47,734 bases of DNA, taken from NCBI GenBank assembly GCA_002862785.1, contig PKDZ01000003.1, forward strand, positions 1 through 47,734, read 5' to 3'. Position numbers and translations under genes: made by a program. The notes below the pieces were generated by a model. It had not been told where the DNA came from, did no database searches, and saw only the letters and a list, made by a program, of their open reading frames with translations. The stretch is from Flavobacteriales bacterium (lineage in GTDB: Bacteria; Bacteroidota; Bacteroidia; Flavobacteriales_D; Sanyastnellaceae). Positions 34,736 to 42,292 of the stretch are shown piece after piece (within the stretch, counting starts at the first letter, position 1; each line of letters starts with the position of its first letter).

Positions 34736-35415
34736 CGACGATGAAGATTCTGGTCTTGGGCAAGGGCCGAATGGGCCATGCGGTGAAGGCGGCGGCCGAG
34801 GGCCGGGGCCACACCGTGGTGGACCTCTGGGGTCGGGAAGCACTGGCCGCGGGCGATTGGCCCGAAGCGGATGTTGCCATCGATTTCACCCTTCCCGAGT
34901 CGGCTGTGTCGGTCTATGCGGCTTGTCGCAATCGAGGCCTGCCTCTGGTGAGCGGAACGACCGGGTGGCTGGACGCCTTCGATGCGGTGGAGGATGCGGT
35001 GAAGGATGCAGGGCATCCAATGGTGTGGGCACCCAATTTCTCGGTGGGGGTCCACCTGTTCCGGAAGGCCATGCGGCAGGTGGAACAGGCGCTGGAGGGT
35101 CACGGGTTCGAGCCGTCCATCACCGAGACCCACCACACGGGCAAGGTGGATGCGCCCAGTGGGACCGCCCTCGCCTTGGCTGGCGATTTGAAGGCGGGGC
35201 GGAACGAAGAGATTCCAGTTCACGCCGTTCGCCTTCCTGGGGTTCCCGGCACCCACCGCATTGACTGGGATGGCGGAGTCGACCGGATTTCCCTCGAGCA
35301 TTCGGCCAAAGACAGAACGGGCTTTGCTCTGGGGGCCGTTCGAGCCGCAGAGTGGTTGCTGGAGCAGCCCGGTCCCTTCACGAAGATTTTCACCTTGGAC
35401 GACGTTTGGGGCTGA
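34732..35415 (+). CDS. dapB: 4-hydroxy-tetrahydrodipicolinate reductase
   Basis: Reduces the dihydrodipicolinate precursor in lysine/diaminopimelate synthesis. The 227-residue protein has a Rossmann start MKILVLGKGRMGHAV, VAIDFTLPES, PLVSGTTGW, APNFSVGVHLF, and the catalytic/substrate segment ETHHTGKVDAPSGTALA (His-His and Lys). It is shorter than the E. coli enzyme but in the normal range for Bacteroidota. ATG 34732 overlaps the previous stop; ATG 34741 is a possible internal start. Confidence 0.95.
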   Translation: MTTMKILVLGKGRMGHAVKAAAEGRGHTVVDLWGREALAAGDWPEADVAIDFTLPESAVSVYAACRNRGLPLVSGTTGWLDAFDAVEDAVKDAGHPMVWAPNFSVGVHLFRKAMRQVEQALEGHGFEPSITETHHTGKVDAPSGTALALAGDLKAGRNEEIPVHAVRLPGVPGTHRIDWDGGVDRISLEHSAKDRTGFALGAVRAAEWLLEQPGPFTKIFTLDDVWG

Positions 35416-35441
35416 TATTGCGGCTCTTGGATCCACACGCA

Positions 35442-37028
35442 ATGAACCTGCCGCTTCTTCTTCTCGCCATCCTCCCGGTCTTGCACATGGTGACCTTGCC
35501 CCGCCTTTTCCAGCGGGCGGGCCTCACCGCATGGCACGGAGCGGTTCCCGGGCTCAATTATTGGATTTGGTTGGGCATGCTGAAGCGGCCGAAGCATTGG
35601 CTCCTCCCCTTGTTGTTCCCGGGGCCCAACCTGATCATGATTTCCATCCTCCATGTCGAGACGGGCATTGCCTTCGGGAAGCGGGGCACGGGCCAGCAGT
35701 GGTTCATGGGCGCCCTGCCCTGGGCGGGCATGCCTTGGTTGGCGTTCGCGACGCAGGATGAATTCCAGGGCCCGCGAAACTGGGAAAACGTGAAGAAGGG
35801 CATGATTCGCGAATGGAGCGAGGCCATCCTGTGGGCGACGGTGGTGGCGTCCTTAATCCGGGGCTACGTTTTCGAAGCCTTCACGATTCCCACGGCATCC
35901 ATGGAGGACAGCATGCTGGTGGGAGATTACCTGGTGGTGAGCAAGATGAGCTACGGTCCGAAAGTGCCGGAAACCCCGCTCTCCCTTCCTTTCGTGCACA
36001 ACGCCATTCCCGGGACGCACCTGCGGTCGAGCTACCTCGACTGGGTGACCATCCCCTACACCCGTCTTCCCGGTTTCGGCGAGGTGGACCGCTACGATGC
36101 TGTGGTGTTCAACTTCCCCAATGGCGACACCGTGGTGGTGGACAGCTACCTCGCCGGACATGACTATCACGCCCTCCTCCGCCAACGGGCCATCGGATAT
36201 GCCGGTGGGGATCCCGTTGCTTATGAGCAGGACAAGGGGCGGTTTGACGGGATGGCCCGTCGCGAATGGAGCCGGACCCATGGCATCAAGGCCCGGCCGG
36301 TCGACAAGAAGGAACACTATGTGAAGCGGTGTGTCGGTCTTCCCGGGGAGGATCTCGCCATCGTCAATCGGGAACTCGTGATCAATGGCGACGTCGTGGA
36401 GTCCCCTCCGGGCTTGCAGTTCAATTACATGGTGAAGCTCAAGCGCGATGCCGACTTGCGGGTCATCAAGGAGCGATTCGGTCTGACCGACATCGACATC
36501 CAGGGCCAAGCTCCTGGGGGACGGGTGTTCATGGCCTTGCGCGAGGATGAGGCCGAGACCCTCATGGTGCAGGGATTGGTGGAGGCCGTCGAGCCCTACG
36601 ACCCGACGTCCCGTCGGGGCACGTTGGACATGTATCCCAACACCAACCGCTTTGACTTCGCCAGTTGGGACCTCGACAATTACGGTCCGATCCATTTGCC
36701 GGCCGCTGGGGAGACCATCGAATTGACCCCCCGGAACCTGGCGCTCTACAATCGGGTCATCACCGCGTACGAGGGCCATGATGTGGTGGAGCGGGATGGC
36801 CAGGTTTTCCTCGACGGTCAGCCGACAGAGGAGTACACCTTCCAGCAGGGGTACTATTGGCTGATGGGAGACAACCGACACAGCTCGGCCGACAGCCGAT
36901 ACTGGGGATTCGTTCCGGAAGACCATGTGGTGGGCCGGGCGGCCTTCACTTGGTTCAGCAAGATGAACGAGGCCCAGCATGGGGAGTCTGGTATCCGCTG
37001 GGACCGCATGTTCAAGTCGGTTCGTTGA
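35442..37028 (+). CDS. lepB: Signal peptidase I, long Bacteroidota form
   Basis: Membrane protease that removes signal peptides; 528 residues. Two or three hydrophobic segments occupy the first ~110 residues, then ATVVASLIRGYVFEAF, the catalytic Ser in IPTASMEDSMLVGDYLVV (about residue 152), the Lys base in KKEHYVKRCVGLPGEDL (about 293) and box E GDNRHSSADSRYWGFVPEDHVVG near the C-terminus. The ~130-residue gap between Ser and Lys, and a further large insert before box E, are typical of this phylum. Last part of the parAB-dapB operon; a WbqC gene follows 10 bases later. Confidence 0.94.
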   Translation: MNLPLLLLAILPVLHMVTLPRLFQRAGLTAWHGAVPGLNYWIWLGMLKRPKHWLLPLLFPGPNLIMISILHVETGIAFGKRGTGQQWFMGALPWAGMPWLAFATQDEFQGPRNWENVKKGMIREWSEAILWATVVASLIRGYVFEAFTIPTASMEDSMLVGDYLVVSKMSYGPKVPETPLSLPFVHNAIPGTHLRSSYLDWVTIPYTRLPGFGEVDRYDAVVFNFPNGDTVVVDSYLAGHDYHALLRQRAIGYAGGDPVAYEQDKGRFDGMARREWSRTHGIKARPVDKKEHYVKRCVGLPGEDLAIVNRELVINGDVVESPPGLQFNYMVKLKRDADLRVIKERFGLTDIDIQGQAPGGRVFMALREDEAETLMVQGLVEAVEPYDPTSRRGTLDMYPNTNRFDFASWDLDNYGPIHLPAAGETIELTPRNLALYNRVITAYEGHDVVERDGQVFLDGQPTEEYTFQQGYYWLMGDNRHSSADSRYWGFVPEDHVVGRAAFTWFSKMNEAQHGESGIRWDRMFKSVR

Positions 37029-37038
37029 TTCCGTTCAC

Positions 37039-37656
37039 GTGATTCTGCCCCTCTGCCCCTTTCCGCCCGTCGGATGGTGGCGTGCGGCCCTGTCCGATGG
37101 CGCGTTGCTCGACGCGAGAGAACACTATCAGAAGCGCTCCTTCCGGAACCGCATGGTGCTCATGACCTCCAACGGGGTCCAGACGCTGACCGTTCCGGTC
37201 GAGCGCCGCGGCGGTGTGCCCCGCGCGCAGGATGAAGTCGCCTTGGCGCTGGGAGCGGACCGGGGCAAGTTGTGGAGAGCGGTGATCACAGCGTACGGCT
37301 CGGCGCCCTTCTTTGAGGAAATGGCTCCGGACTTGGAATCGCTGTTCCTCAGCGGGCCGGATACGTTGGGATCATGGAATCGGAAAAGCCTGGAATGGTC
37401 TTCCGGATGGATGGGCATTCCGGTTCCGGAAGAAGTCACCACGGCATCTCAAGGCCTCGTGGATCACGAGGCCAACCTCATGGCATGGAGCGATTCAGAA
37501 GCGGGCATCACAAGGTGGCCCAACATCTGGGATGATCGAGGATTGGACATCCCCCATCACCGCTTGTCCTGCTTGGATGTCCTGTTGCACTGTGGACCGG
37601 AAGCCCGTGGCAGGGTCAACCCGCTTCCACCGAATGGATCTCCGCGTCGAGGATGA
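37039..37656 (+). CDS. WbqC-family protein
   Basis: 205 residues, no signal peptide. The start VILPLCPFPPVGWWRAAL, followed by EHYQKRSFRNRMVLMTSNGVQTLTVPV and WRAVITAYGSAPFFEE, matches the WbqC-like family (consensus PQYFPP...NW.. ..ENRYRI), found near glycan genes but without a proven reaction. The start is GTG 37039, 10 bases after the lepB stop. Its last 41 bases overlap the convergent gene at 37616. Confidence 0.85.
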   Translation: MILPLCPFPPVGWWRAALSDGALLDAREHYQKRSFRNRMVLMTSNGVQTLTVPVERRGGVPRAQDEVALALGADRGKLWRAVITAYGSAPFFEEMAPDLESLFLSGPDTLGSWNRKSLEWSSGWMGIPVPEEVTTASQGLVDHEANLMAWSDSEAGITRWPNIWDDRGLDIPHHRLSCLDVLLHCGPEARGRVNPLPPNGSPRRG

Positions 37657-37948
37657 CGTCCAGCACGATCACGCGGCGCTCTTCTACGAGGTAGTAGATG
37701 CGGTGATTGTGGGCGAGAACGCTCCAAATGTCCTCGGCCACAGTGTCGAATTTGGCTTTTCGGGCATCGGCTGGCATGGCATTGGACCCGAGGCTCCGAA
37801 TGCGGGCGATCATCTCGTCCTTGGCCCGTTCAGCTCCGATGAGGGAGGCGCCTTGGAGTTGACGGATGATCCGTTCGATGGAGGTGGTGGCCCGGTCGGC
37901 CAGAATCACGTCGCGTTGCACGGACGCAATTTCGTCAGACGGGGGCAA
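37616..37948 (-). CDS. ParE/RelE-like toxin-family protein, no antitoxin seen
   Basis: 110 residues from TTG 37948, or 101 from GTG 37921. A helix-rich N-terminal part (IERIIRQLQG...AKDEMIARIRSLG) and a beta-rich C-terminal part (IWSVLAHNHRIYYLVEERRVIVLDVILD) follow the ParE/RelE plan. ParE proteins poison gyrase and RelE-type cleave mRNA; which applies cannot be told. No small antitoxin gene lies upstream: 64 bases separate it from divergent gcvT. It overlaps wbqC by 41 bases tail-to-tail. Fold assignment is by pattern and could be wrong; the reading frame also has weak start codons. Confidence 0.55.
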   Translation of the reverse strand: MPPSDEIASVQRDVILADRATTSIERIIRQLQGASLIGAERAKDEMIARIRSLGSNAMPADARKAKFDTVAEDIWSVLAHNHRIYYLVEERRVIVLDVILDAEIHSVEAG

Positions 37949-38000
37949 ACGGGGGGATAAATCGCAGGATTCCTTTGGGGACGGGGGCCGGGAGCCCGCC

Positions 38001-38008
38001 TACCTTTG
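38001..38008 (+). promoter_or_regulatory. -7 element TACCTTTG of gcvT
   Basis: Exact TAnnTTTG match, gtct spacer, then ATG 38013. A TTTG at 37974-37977, 23 bases upstream, is a possible -33 element. Confidence 0.6.
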
Positions 38009-38012
38009 GTCT

Positions 38013-39101
38013 ATGGAAACTCCTGCTGTCGCCTTGGTCCGCACCCCGCTGTATCCACTGCATGTGGCCGCAGGGGCCAAAATGGTCCCCTTTGCGGGCC
38101 ACGAGATGCCCGTCCAGTATTCGGGATTGCGCAAGGAGCACGAGGCCGTTCGGACGGCCGTCGGCCTGTTCGACGTGAGCCACATGGGCGAACTGTGGTT
38201 CTCCGGAGCGGGGGCCAAGGACTTCCTGCAACATCAGCTGGCTGGTGACCTGGACAAGGCCGCTCCGGGCCGGGCCTTGTACACCTGCCTGCTCAATGAA
38301 CAGGGCGGCATTGTGGAGGACCTGCTCGTCTATGGATTCGAGGACCGGTTTCTGTTGGTGGTCAATGCCTCCAACCGAGAGACGGTGGTGCGGCGGTTCG
38401 AGGCGGCGCTTCCTTCAGACGTTGCGTTCGATGATGAGAGCGACCGGACGGCCCTTCTTGCCTTGCAGGGGCCGGCTTCCGATGCCGTGATGCAGGCGGT
38501 CGGGTTGGATCTCCGGCAGCTCAAGTATTACCACCACCGCGAAGCGTCGCTCTGCGGTGTCCCGGTCCTGATTGGGGCGACCGGATATACCGGAGAGCGC
38601 GGGTTCGAGCTCTACGTGCCGGCTGACAAGGCCGCCATGGTGTGGTCCATCCTGATGGAGGCGGGCAAGCCGCACGGCATTGTTCCCTGTGGCCTCGGTG
38701 CTCGGGACACGTTGCGGCTCGAGAAGGGGTTTTGCCTGCACGGCAACGACATCGATGCCGACCACACTCCGGTCGAGGCCGGACTGGGCTGGACCGTGGG
38801 TTGGAAGACGGACTTCATTGGAAAGGACGCCATCGTGGGACAGAAAGCGGCCGGGCCCGAGACGCGTCTGGTGGCCTTTCGGATGAAAGGCCGGGGCATT
38901 CCCCGGAACGGATACGCCATCGTCAATGAGGTCAGCGAGGCCATCGGCACCGTGACCAGTGGAACCCAGAGCCCTTCCCTCGGCGAGGCCATCGGGCTGG
39001 GTTACGTTCCTGCTGCGGCTGCGGCGAAGGGGTCGACTCTGTGGATTGCCATCCGGGACAAGCAGATTGAAGCTGAAGTGGTTTCTCTCCCCTTTCTTTG
39101 A
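38013..39101 (+). CDS. gcvT: Glycine cleavage system T protein (aminomethyltransferase)
   Basis: Transfers the methylene group from aminomethyl-lipoyl GcvH to tetrahydrofolate, releasing ammonia. The 362-residue protein has RTPLYPLHVAAGAKMVPFAGHEMPVQY at its start (positions 38037-38120), GLFDVSHMGELWFSG (folate-binding Asp), GYTGERGFELYV, PCGLGARDTLRLEKGFCLHGND and the C-terminal LGYVP. Start fixed by the promoter element. GcvH and GcvP are not in the window, as usual in Bacteroidota, where gcvT stands apart. comB follows 9 bases later. Confidence 0.95.
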   Translation: METPAVALVRTPLYPLHVAAGAKMVPFAGHEMPVQYSGLRKEHEAVRTAVGLFDVSHMGELWFSGAGAKDFLQHQLAGDLDKAAPGRALYTCLLNEQGGIVEDLLVYGFEDRFLLVVNASNRETVVRRFEAALPSDVAFDDESDRTALLALQGPASDAVMQAVGLDLRQLKYYHHREASLCGVPVLIGATGYTGERGFELYVPADKAAMVWSILMEAGKPHGIVPCGLGARDTLRLEKGFCLHGNDIDADHTPVEAGLGWTVGWKTDFIGKDAIVGQKAAGPETRLVAFRMKGRGIPRNGYAIVNEVSEAIGTVTSGTQSPSLGEAIGLGYVPAAAAAKGSTLWIAIRDKQIEAEVVSLPFL

Positions 39102-39110
39102 CTCTCCCCC

Positions 39111-39887
39111 ATGAGCTCCACGGATACATCCAAGGTTGAACGCCACGAACGCCGGGTCGAAGTCTGCTTCTCTCCCAAGCAGTTCGAGCTGTACAAGGAA
39201 GAGTTTCACACTTGTGTTGTGATCGACGTGCTCCGGGCGACGTCGGCCATCTGTGCTGGCTTGGCCAATGGCGTGGACCGAATCATTCCCGTCCCGACGG
39301 TGGAAGAGGCTCGGGCCTTGCAGGCTGAAGGATGCATTGCCGCTGCGGAGCGCAACGGACAAATTGTGGAGGGCTTCGATTTCGGAAACTCTCCCCGCTC
39401 CTACCTCACCGATGAGCTCGTGGGCAAGACGGTCGCCTTGACCACGACCAATGGGACCAAGGCCATCGCCATGGCCCAGGACATGCCCCTAGTGGCCATT
39501 GGCAGCATCAACAACCTCGATGCGATTTCGACGTGGCTGATGCAGCAACCAGGCCATGTGGTGTTGCTCTGCTCCGGGTGGAAGGACAAGTTCAATCTGG
39601 AGGATACCATTTGTGCCGGCGCCATCGCGGATCGGCTTATTGACATTGCCCGATACAAGAGCATTGAGGACAGCACGATTGCGGCCAAGCACCTGTTCCT
39701 CGGGGTGCGGGGCAACATCTTCTCCTTCCTGAAGGCCTCGTCCCACCGTCGCCGATTGCGGAACCTGAACCTCGGTGAGGACATCAAGTACTGCCTCACG
39801 CCCAACACGGTCAACGTGGTGCCCGTCTTGCACGAAGGCGCCCTGGTCGACTCCCGGACCCTTCAAGTGGCCGAGGCCGAGGGTTGA
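39111..39887 (+). CDS. 2-phosphosulfolactate phosphatase family protein (ComB-like)
   Basis: 258 residues. The segment TCVVIDVLRATSAICAGLANGVDRIIPVPTVEEA (positions 39210-39315) and the TTNGTKAIA and LLCSGWKDKFNLEDTICAGAI motifs are ComB family signatures; family members are acid phosphatases that dephosphorylate 2-phosphosulfolactate. In methanogens this feeds coenzyme M synthesis; in bacteria such as Bacillus it yields sulfolactate. No other sulfolactate gene is nearby, so the substrate here is unproven. Its stop overlaps the TTG start of the next gene. Confidence 0.87.
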   Translation: MSSTDTSKVERHERRVEVCFSPKQFELYKEEFHTCVVIDVLRATSAICAGLANGVDRIIPVPTVEEARALQAEGCIAAAERNGQIVEGFDFGNSPRSYLTDELVGKTVALTTTNGTKAIAMAQDMPLVAIGSINNLDAISTWLMQQPGHVVLLCSGWKDKFNLEDTICAGAIADRLIDIARYKSIEDSTIAAKHLFLGVRGNIFSFLKASSHRRRLRNLNLGEDIKYCLTPNTVNVVPVLHEGALVDSRTLQVAEAEG

Positions 39888-40831
39888 TTCGCCCCCTTCT
39901 TCTCCCCCTTCTCGTTTTTCTTCCCCTGTGTTGCGGTTCATGGGGGTTCGCCGTGCATCGCGACATCAATGGGGCGGCGGTGGATGCGTTGGAGGAGCCC
40001 CTCCGGAGTTGGTTGGCCCCCCACCGGTCATGGTTGTCCGAGCATGCCGTCGATGCGGACAAGCGCAAGCGGATGGTGGAGCGGGAGGCCCCACGGCATT
40101 ATGTGGACCTCGATGCTTCTGCCTTGGCCTGCTTGGACTCGTTGGATTCCGCACCGTGGTTCAGCAAGGCAGTGGAGGCGTGTGGGGAAGATTCCCTGTG
40201 GGCCTATGGCGTGTTGCCTTGGAACATCGAATGGGCACAGGCGAGGTTGGTGGAGGCCATGGATGGCCGGGACCGGGAGGCGATCCTTCGGGCGGCTGCG
40301 GATCTTGGACATTATGCGGCCGACGCTCATGTGCCCTTGCACACGACGCTCAATTACAACGGTCAGTTGACCAATCAGGATGGGATCCATTCCTTGTGGG
40401 AAACGCGGCTTCCGGAGCGGTATGGTCATGGATACTTCCTGGCCGTCCCGAAGCCGGAGGTGGTGTCGGATGTGGGGAAATGGGCGTGGGAGACCATCCG
40501 GACCAGCCATGCGGCGGTGGACAGTGTCCTTGGATTGGAACGGGAGCTCGTTGAGGGTTGGGAGGGCGATCTCGTGGTGCGGGAACAGCGTGGACGCACC
40601 ATGCAGCTCCAGCGGGTTCCGGCGTGGTGCGATGCCTACCACGCGGCCTTGGATGGCATGGTGGAGCGGCGTTGGCGTCAGTCCATCTATGGTGTGGCCA
40701 GTCTCTGGACCACGGCTTGGGTCGAGGCCGGCCAGCCTGATTTGAGAAGGACGCTTCGGCCGGAGTCGAAGGGGCTCATGGGGTGGTGGGGGCGATGGCG
40801 TGCCCGGAACACAGAAGGGCCCGACGAGTGA
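39884..40831 (+). CDS. Zinc-dependent phospholipase C / S1-P1 nuclease-like secreted protein
   Basis: 315 residues. A signal peptide (LLLPLLVFLPLCCGSWG) leads to mature WGFAVHRDIN, where the N-terminal Trp and His are expected zinc ligands. Further ligand-like motifs are HYVDLD, DLGHYAADAHVPLHTTLNYNG and HSLWETRL (about 140-180), the pattern of the all-helical zinc phospholipase C / S1-P1 nuclease fold. Phospholipase versus nuclease activity cannot be decided. The start is TTG 39884, sharing bases with the comB stop, so coupling is likely. A Bacteroidota lipoprotein variant is possible (CC in the signal region) but the spacing is poor. Confidence 0.83.
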   Translation: MIRPLLLPLLVFLPLCCGSWGFAVHRDINGAAVDALEEPLRSWLAPHRSWLSEHAVDADKRKRMVEREAPRHYVDLDASALACLDSLDSAPWFSKAVEACGEDSLWAYGVLPWNIEWAQARLVEAMDGRDREAILRAAADLGHYAADAHVPLHTTLNYNGQLTNQDGIHSLWETRLPERYGHGYFLAVPKPEVVSDVGKWAWETIRTSHAAVDSVLGLERELVEGWEGDLVVREQRGRTMQLQRVPAWCDAYHAALDGMVERRWRQSIYGVASLWTTAWVEAGQPDLRRTLRPESKGLMGWWGRWRARNTEGPDE

Positions 40832-40856
40832 AGCCGAGCCGGTAACTTGGAAGCGG

Positions 40857-41978
40857 ATGAAGCGACTCGCCCTCCTCAATCCCTATTCTTCCGGAAGCCA
40901 TGCGCTGTGGGAACACGGCCTGTCCGAACACCTTCCCCTCGCCGCTCGGTCCGATGGAGACGAATTGGAGATTCGGGTTTGGAGTCTGCCCGGTCGGCAT
41001 TGGAAATGGCGCATGCATGCCAGTGCCCTGACCTTGGTGGATCGAATGATGCAGGACATCGGTTCCGACTGGGTGCCGGATGCCTTTCTCGTGACGGACA
41101 TGATGGATGTCGGACAGTTCCGGGCGGCTCTGCCGGCCCGGCTTCGGCACATCCCCGTGGTGGTGTACTTCCACGAGAATCAGCTCACATTCCCCGATCA
41201 TCCTGAGCGTCCTGCCAAGGAATGGGACCGGCATTATGCCTTTCTGAATCTGACCTCGGCGCTGCTGGCCGATGCCGTGTGGTTCAATTCGCAGTACCAC
41301 AGAAGGGTGTTTCTCGATGCCATTCCCGGTTTTTTGAAGGGTCTGCCTGCGCCTCGGCCTTACCATGCCATGGAGACAATCGATGCGGCCTCTTCTGTGG
41401 TGCCCATCGGCATCGGTGATGAGGTCTTTCTCGAAGGAGAGAACCGGCCCCGGCTTTACGGAGAAGGAGCGCCGGTGGTGGTTTGGAACCACCGGTGGGA
41501 ATACGACAAGGGGCCGGAAGCGTTTCTCCAGATTTTGCTCGAAGCAAGAGAGCGTGGGGCGCATTTCCGTCTGGCGGTCATGGGGGAACAGTTCGAGGCC
41601 GCCCCGGAGGTCTTTTCCCGAATCCAGAGCGCCTTCGCTGAGGACATCGTCCAGTGGGGCATGGTCGAATCCAGGGAGGACTATGTTCGTTGTCTCCAAT
41701 CATCGGATGTGGCCTTGGTGACGGCACACCATGACTTCTTTGGCATCAGTGTCCTTGAATGTGCGGCGGCAGGGCTGGAGATTGTGGCGCCGGATGCTCT
41801 GGCTTACCCTGAACACTTCGGGTCTGAACGATTGCATTCGAGAGAGAGACTGTGCGACGCATTCATTCAAGCGTTGACCTCTGAATCATCGAATGTCGCC
41901 GACGTTGACATGTTCCGTTACCGGTGGTGTGAGGTGGCATCGAGGGCTTGGAAATGCTTGAATCAGGCATGGAAATGA
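40857..41978 (+). CDS. tRNA-queuosine alpha-mannosyltransferase-like glycosyltransferase (DUF3524)
   Basis: 373-residue GT-B type glycosyltransferase. The N-terminal domain has NPYSSGSHALWEHGLSEHL, LPGRHWKWRMHASAL and VVVYFHENQLTFPD, characteristic of DUF3524; the C-terminal domain has WNHRWEYDKGPEAFLQIL, LAVMGEQFEAAPEVF, VQWGMVESREDYVRCL and AHHDFFGISVLECAAAGL. These follow the vertebrate GTDC1/QTMAN order closely; QTMAN adds mannose to queuosine-34 of tRNA-Asp. The bacterial function is therefore inferred, not shown. ATG 40857 is chosen because TAACTTGG ends 6 bases upstream. No queuosine synthesis genes are in the window. Confidence 0.85.
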   Translation: MKRLALLNPYSSGSHALWEHGLSEHLPLAARSDGDELEIRVWSLPGRHWKWRMHASALTLVDRMMQDIGSDWVPDAFLVTDMMDVGQFRAALPARLRHIPVVVYFHENQLTFPDHPERPAKEWDRHYAFLNLTSALLADAVWFNSQYHRRVFLDAIPGFLKGLPAPRPYHAMETIDAASSVVPIGIGDEVFLEGENRPRLYGEGAPVVVWNHRWEYDKGPEAFLQILLEARERGAHFRLAVMGEQFEAAPEVFSRIQSAFAEDIVQWGMVESREDYVRCLQSSDVALVTAHHDFFGISVLECAAAGLEIVAPDALAYPEHFGSERLHSRERLCDAFIQALTSESSNVADVDMFRYRWCEVASRAWKCLNQAWK

Positions 41979-42215
41979 CCGCTTGGCGGTTGGATGGACC
42001 TGCTTCGTGTAGGATTGGTCCTTGAGAGAGAGAATTTGTCAGATTTGTCCGACAGGGAGTCGAACGGTTGAAAATGGGACGAGTGGGTCTTTTTTGTCGT
42101 CGAGTGGGGTGGAATGGTAGGCGATGATTTTGGTGCTCGTCAGACGCCCCACCCTCAAAATGGACTTTCGAAAAAGTCAAGGGGCAAATCACTTTTTTTT
42201 ATCGAGAGTAGCGGG

Positions 42216-42223
42216 AATATTTG
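42216..42223 (+). promoter_or_regulatory. -7-like element AATATTTG of dnaA
   Basis: Five of six TAnnTTTG positions match. It would give a leader of about 65 bases, unlike the leaderless genes elsewhere in the window. Confidence 0.4.
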
Positions 42224-42245
42224 CCGTCTCCCCAAGGGAGAAATG

Positions 42246-42268
42246 CCGGATGAGAATCCGGTGTTTTT
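42246..42268 (+). terminator. Terminator-like hairpin in the dnaA 5' leader
   Basis: Perfect 6-bp stem CCGGAT/ATCCGG with GNRA-type loop GAGA, followed by TGTTTTT, 24 bases before the dnaA ATG. It could be an attenuator or a weak terminator. Confidence 0.45.
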
Positions 42269-42292
42269 ACGAACCTCACATACCTCACCAGA

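Larger units (their letters stand above)
41979..42292. other. Intergenic region upstream of dnaA (314 bases)
   Basis: No gene seen. It holds a small hairpin over the preceding stop (ACCGC/GCGGT, 41978-41990), two 8-base direct repeats CGAGTGGG 21 bases apart (42081 and 42102), an AT-rich stretch at about 42170-42225 with a T8 run, the probable dnaA -7 element, and a terminator-like hairpin in the dnaA leader. No exact TTATCCACA box was found; TTATCGAGA at 42199-42207 matches 7 of 9. Confidence 0.6.

Noticed and set aside
41979-42292. oriC next to dnaA
   Set aside because: No exact DnaA boxes or cluster found; only one 7-of-9 match. Skew data would be needed.
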